Assembly (NCBI GenBank): GCA_001872165.1
Contig: MNXK01000013.1
Coordinates: 1 to 7,881, forward strand
Reading direction: 5' to 3'
DNA length: 7,881 bases
Origin: Anaerolineae bacterium CG2_30_58_95
GTDB taxonomy: Bacteria; Chloroflexota; Anaerolineae; Anaerolineales; Villigracilaceae
Below are positions 5,405-7,881 of the stretch, piece after piece. The translations under genes and the position numbers were made by a program. Position 1 is the first letter of the stretch; each line of letters opens with the position of its first letter. Below the pieces are notes generated by a model. The model did not search any database. It saw nothing but the letters and a program-made list of their open reading frames with translations, and was not told where the DNA came from.

Positions 5405-6606
5405 CATTCCGGACCTCGAGCCTCGTTTTCTTTAGATTCCTTCGCACCCGCACGTAACTCACCCCAAAAGGCGTAGACAAAGAATCCTTTCTCGTACTCG
5501 ACGGCTTTCTTGTCTGCCAGGGATTCTCTCAACAGCATGAGAAAGGGGGACCACTTACCCTTGTATCTTGAATCTTTCCAAAAGGCGTCTATCTCTCCCC
5601 ATAGTTGTTCCAGCCGTGCTGGGGTGAACAAATTCGTTATATAGTTTTCCAATTGCTTTATAACGATCTTGGCTTTGTCTTCTGATAACTTCCCTGAAAG
5701 TGAGGCGTTAGTTACCATCGTTTTTGCGCTGTCAAAGCCACTCGCTTTTGCAATGATTTCCATGCCCGCTGCCATTTCTTCCGTGGAGTAAACATCGAGA
5801 TTCAGATCGCCTGCGAGGATGGCATCCAATCCTTCTTCCCACGTTTTGTCTGCTTGTTTCACCAGATAGTCGCGCAGACCTGGGGTTTTCTTTAGCATGG
5901 TTTTAGCTTTCCTGATAAAGCCCGGTTTCTTCAGCTTGTCTATAACCAATGCTTCATTGTCATCCACGTCATCAGGCCCCATCGCAGCCATGGTTACATC
6001 CATCAGGTCGAAACCGGCTTTTATGTGGCGTTGAACGAGTGCCTGCACCAGGCCTATCATCGGCCAGCTTTCACGTTTTTTGTCTTCTCTCATGAAGGAC
6101 AACAAGACTGCGACTTTGGCCGTGTCTTTCTTTTTACCAGAGCGCTTCAAACGCAGGCGTAAGTCATCCAATCTCTTTAGAATATCCTGGCATAGATCCG
6201 CCGTCAGAAGCTGCTTTGCACTCTTTTCGAGCATCTCCAAATGGGCATCTTCTCGTTCTTCTTTGGAAAGAAAATCTAATTTTCCTGGCGAAAGCTCCAT
6301 TTTCTCTATAACTTTTCCGATAGCTTTCGCAGCCAGCATCGGATCGAATAGGATGCCCTCCATCTCCGGTTCGTCCGCCAAATCGTGGGTTTCCAAGAGC
6401 ATCAGCATCAATTTTTCCATGGCCGGCCCGGAACCTGTTGACAGGTCGCCAAATCGAGAAAACAAAGGCAGCATATCTTCGAGCACCTCATCATACGCTT
6501 GCTCCGAGCGCTGGTGTAAGTTTTTTTCCCGGTGTTTCAATGTATCTTGACGCTTCTGTTGGCGTTGTTTCTGCAGCTTCTTGGTTTTCTTTCTGCTATG
6601 ACTCAT
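5401..6606 (-). CDS. Hypothetical protein, 401 aa, basic N-terminus
   Basis: I do not recognise this family. The first ~30 residues are strongly basic and Gln-rich (SHSRKKTKKLQKQRQQKRQ), suggesting a nucleic-acid or ribosome-binding tail. The rest looks soluble and mostly helical: acidic and Met-rich near 30-110, then Lys-rich helices, an MREDKK segment, and a C-terminal part rich in Trp and Phe (QLWGEIDAFW, FFVYAFWGEL). No signal peptide, membrane segment or catalytic motif is evident. The start is set at 6606, where GGAGG (6611-6615) sits five to six bases upstream; a longer frame starting at 6663 would run through this binding site. The gene is visibly more AT-rich than its neighbours, and is isolated: convergent with the transporter, divergent from the URO-D gene. 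It may have been acquired by transfer. Confidence 0.85.
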   Translation of the reverse strand: MSHSRKKTKKLQKQRQQKRQDTLKHREKNLHQRSEQAYDEVLEDMLPLFSRFGDLSTGSGPAMEKLMLMLLETHDLADEPEMEGILFDPMLAAKAIGKVIEKMELSPGKLDFLSKEEREDAHLEMLEKSAKQLLTADLCQDILKRLDDLRLRLKRSGKKKDTAKVAVLLSFMREDKKRESWPMIGLVQALVQRHIKAGFDLMDVTMAAMGPDDVDDNEALVIDKLKKPGFIRKAKTMLKKTPGLRDYLVKQADKTWEEGLDAILAGDLNLDVYSTEEMAAGMEIIAKASGFDSAKTMVTNASLSGKLSEDKAKIVIKQLENYITNLFTPARLEQLWGEIDAFWKDSRYKGKWSPFLMLLRESLADKKAVEYEKGFFVYAFWGELRAGAKESKENEARGPEC

Positions 6607-6654
6607 TTTTCCTCCAAATTTATTCGCATGTAAAGAAAAACGATTTGCTGCTGA

Positions 6655-6684
6655 AGTATACATGATTCAACCCGAAATTGTCAT
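6655..6684 (-). promoter_or_regulatory. Probable promoter of the 401-aa hypothetical gene
   Basis: On the minus strand, ATGACA (6684-6679, one mismatch to TTGACA) is followed after 18 bases by TATACT (6660-6655, one mismatch to TATAAT). Transcription would start near 6648, about 42 bases before the chosen ATG. This supports the start at 6606, since the alternative ATG at 6663 lies upstream of the expected transcript start. Confidence 0.55.
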
Positions 6685-6764
6685 CCTATTGGCAAGTACG
6701 TGCGATACAATCTATGTACGCTGAAAAAGGGATCTCGGAGTAGACCCGAAAGGATTGTCACTCG

Positions 6765-7748
6765 ATGAATAGCCGCGAACGATTCCATGCAACGATGAAT
6801 TTTGGTACGCCCGATCACGTCCCCTACTTCGAGGAAGGCCTCCGTGAGGAAGTGCTGGCAGCCTGGCGGGACCAGGGACTTACCTCCGATTTTGACCTGG
6901 CGAGGCTGTTCGCCAGCGACGAGCGCGAAGAGATTGTGCTGGATGTGGATCCGCATCCCTGGCCGAAACGCTGGCCGACGACCCTGGCCGAATTGAAGGC
7001 GTTCCGTCGGCGGCTCGATCCAAATGATCCTTCCCGGCTGCCGGAAAACTGGCAGGCGCGCTTGCCAGCCTGGAAGGAACGCGACCATATGCTGATGGCG
7101 CGTCTGCATCACGGCTTTTTCCTGAGCATGGGCGTGGAGGATTGGCGCAGGTTTTATGAAGTCATGGCGTTGACTCACGATGACCCTGCCTTTGTGCGTG
7201 AAATCATGCAAATCCAGGGCGAGTTCGCCGCCGCGCTGACCAAGCGTGCTTTACAAGAGGTCGAGATTGATGCCGCCATTTTCGGCGAGCCGATTGGCGG
7301 CAACAATGGGCCGTTGATCTCGCCGCGCATGTACGCGGAGCTGGTGCTGCCCAGCTACCAGCCCGTGCTGGATGTCTTGCGGCGGCGCGGCGTGGAGGTG
7401 GTCATCCTGCGCACCTACGCCAACGCCAGGGTGCTGATGCCGGTCCTGCTCGAAAACAGTTTCGATTGCCTGTGGGCGTGCGAGACCAACGCCGAGGCAA
7501 TGGATTACCGTTCGCTGCGCCGCGAATTTGGGCGCGGCTTGCGCCTGATCGGCGGCATTGACCTGGACGTGCTGCGCGATGGGAAAGAGGCGATCCGGCG
7601 CGAGGTCGAGGAGAAAGTCCCGCCGCTATTGAGAGAAGGGGGCTACATCCCGCTGGCGGATGGCCGCGTGCGTGAGGATGTGCCGCTGGAAAATTATCTT
7701 TACTACCGGCAGCTCTTGCAGGAGATCACCCGGCCAGCTGCGGTGTAG
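6765..7748 (+). CDS. Uroporphyrinogen decarboxylase superfamily protein (methyltransferase-like branch)
   Basis: 327 residues with the opening MNSRERFHATMNFGTPDHVPYFEEG typical of URO-D-like proteins in methyl-transfer pathways rather than haem HemE, whose FRQAGRY signature is missing. Other family landmarks are PLISPRMYAELVLPSYQPVL (183-202), LIGGIDLDVLRDG (261-273) and GGYIPLADGRVREDVPLENY (292-311). Where relatives usually read HxDGN after the central strand, this one has RTYANAR (216-222), and the usual GVDGLNPLE is SFDCLWACE (232-240), so a normally conserved acidic/metal-site residue is gone. No zinc HxC pair is obvious. AAAGGA (6749-6754) lies ten bases before ATG 6765. No corrinoid protein or methyltransferase partner is in view, so substrate and activity are unknown. 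Confidence 0.85.
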   Translation: MNSRERFHATMNFGTPDHVPYFEEGLREEVLAAWRDQGLTSDFDLARLFASDEREEIVLDVDPHPWPKRWPTTLAELKAFRRRLDPNDPSRLPENWQARLPAWKERDHMLMARLHHGFFLSMGVEDWRRFYEVMALTHDDPAFVREIMQIQGEFAAALTKRALQEVEIDAAIFGEPIGGNNGPLISPRMYAELVLPSYQPVLDVLRRRGVEVVILRTYANARVLMPVLLENSFDCLWACETNAEAMDYRSLRREFGRGLRLIGGIDLDVLRDGKEAIRREVEEKVPPLLREGGYIPLADGRVREDVPLENYLYYRQLLQEITRPAAV

Positions 7749-7881
7749 CCAGCCTGGCCAGGTGGTCGGCCAGCAGGCGCCTGGCCTGTTCGATCAACTT
7801 CTGGCGGGGGTTTTCTCCCAGCTCTTCCGCTGTGATTGGCGGTGCAAAACTGACGGATGGGGATACGTAGATTGTGCCGGG
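7726..7881 (-). CDS. C-terminal end of an unidentified protein (possibly PlsC-like acyltransferase)
   Basis: An open frame enters from the right edge and gives 51 residues before TGA at 7726-7728. It reads GTIYVSPSVSFAPPITAEEL, then an amphipathic helix ENPRQKLIEQARRLLADHLA. A beta strand leading to a PPI/EEL turn and a basic terminal helix is the usual ending of 1-acylglycerol-3-phosphate acyltransferases, but the catalytic part is outside the window, so this is only a guess. It converges on, and overlaps by 23 bases, the end of the URO-D gene. Confidence 0.6.
   Translation of the reverse strand, partial: PGTIYVSPSVSFAPPITAEELGENPRQKLIEQARRLLADHLARLATPQLAG

Noticed and set aside
6604..6663. 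19-residue N-terminal extension of the hypothetical gene (ATG at 6663)
   Set aside because: The extension translates the GGAGG ribosome binding site of the internal ATG and starts upstream of the predicted transcript start.
6678..6718. Promoter for the URO-D gene
   Set aside because: Candidates (TTGGCA-18-TATGTA, or TTGTCA with TACAAT 22 bases away) have poor hexamers or spacing, so no site can be supported.

Overview
The window looks like a chromosomal segment of a moderately GC-rich bacterium. Gene content and style (a gyrA-type topoisomerase gene, an M-box Mg2+ riboswitch ahead of an NRAMP-related transporter, a methyltransferase-type URO-D gene, dispersed palindromic repeats of the ACCACGAAGG and GCGGACTNNAGTCCGC kinds) fit a Chloroflexota/Anaerolineae-like genome. 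That assignment rests on recognition, not on a database search.

Layout. Positions 1-1843 (minus): gyrA, running off the left edge, with an imperfect inverted repeat in its leader. 1955-2012: a compact divergent promoter region in which two TATAAT boxes face away from each other in a perfect 9-bp inverted repeat, flanking four degenerate copies of a heptamer. 2026-2100: tRNA-Pro(CGG). 2112-2297: an M-box (ykoK) Mg2+ riboswitch beginning only 11 nt after the tRNA, followed by a readable antiterminator/terminator switch (2288-2393). 2417-2498: a palindromic repeat element. 2547-2666: a 39-codon leader ORF with an essentially perfect Shine-Dalgarno. 2667-2706: two adjacent hairpins. 2794-2825: a second intrinsic-type terminator just before the first structural gene. 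2864-4102: a soluble PRC-barrel/MgtE_N/CBS protein. 4121-5404: an NRAMP-related transporter with Mg-type substitutions in its substrate-binding motifs. 5401-6606 (minus): a more AT-rich gene of unknown function. 6765-7748: a URO-D superfamily protein with its usual second-half motif altered. 7726-7881 (minus): the C-terminal end of another gene.

How it works together. The core is a magnesium-uptake operon. The M-box would sense Mg2+ and stop transcription at 2337-2393 when Mg2+ is high; read-through would express a protein built like the cytosolic gating half of the channel MgtE but with no membrane domain, and then an NRAMP-related carrier. The soluble protein may therefore be a detached Mg2+ sensor for the carrier. 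The 763-nt leader between the tRNA and the first structural gene is unusually elaborate: aptamer, first terminator, mobile-type palindrome, leader peptide and second terminator. The leader peptide has an acid-rich start, as does the known Mg2+-monitoring peptide MgtL, so a two-step Mg2+ gate is a plausible but unproven reading. The tRNA lies so close to the riboswitch that both are probably made as one transcript.
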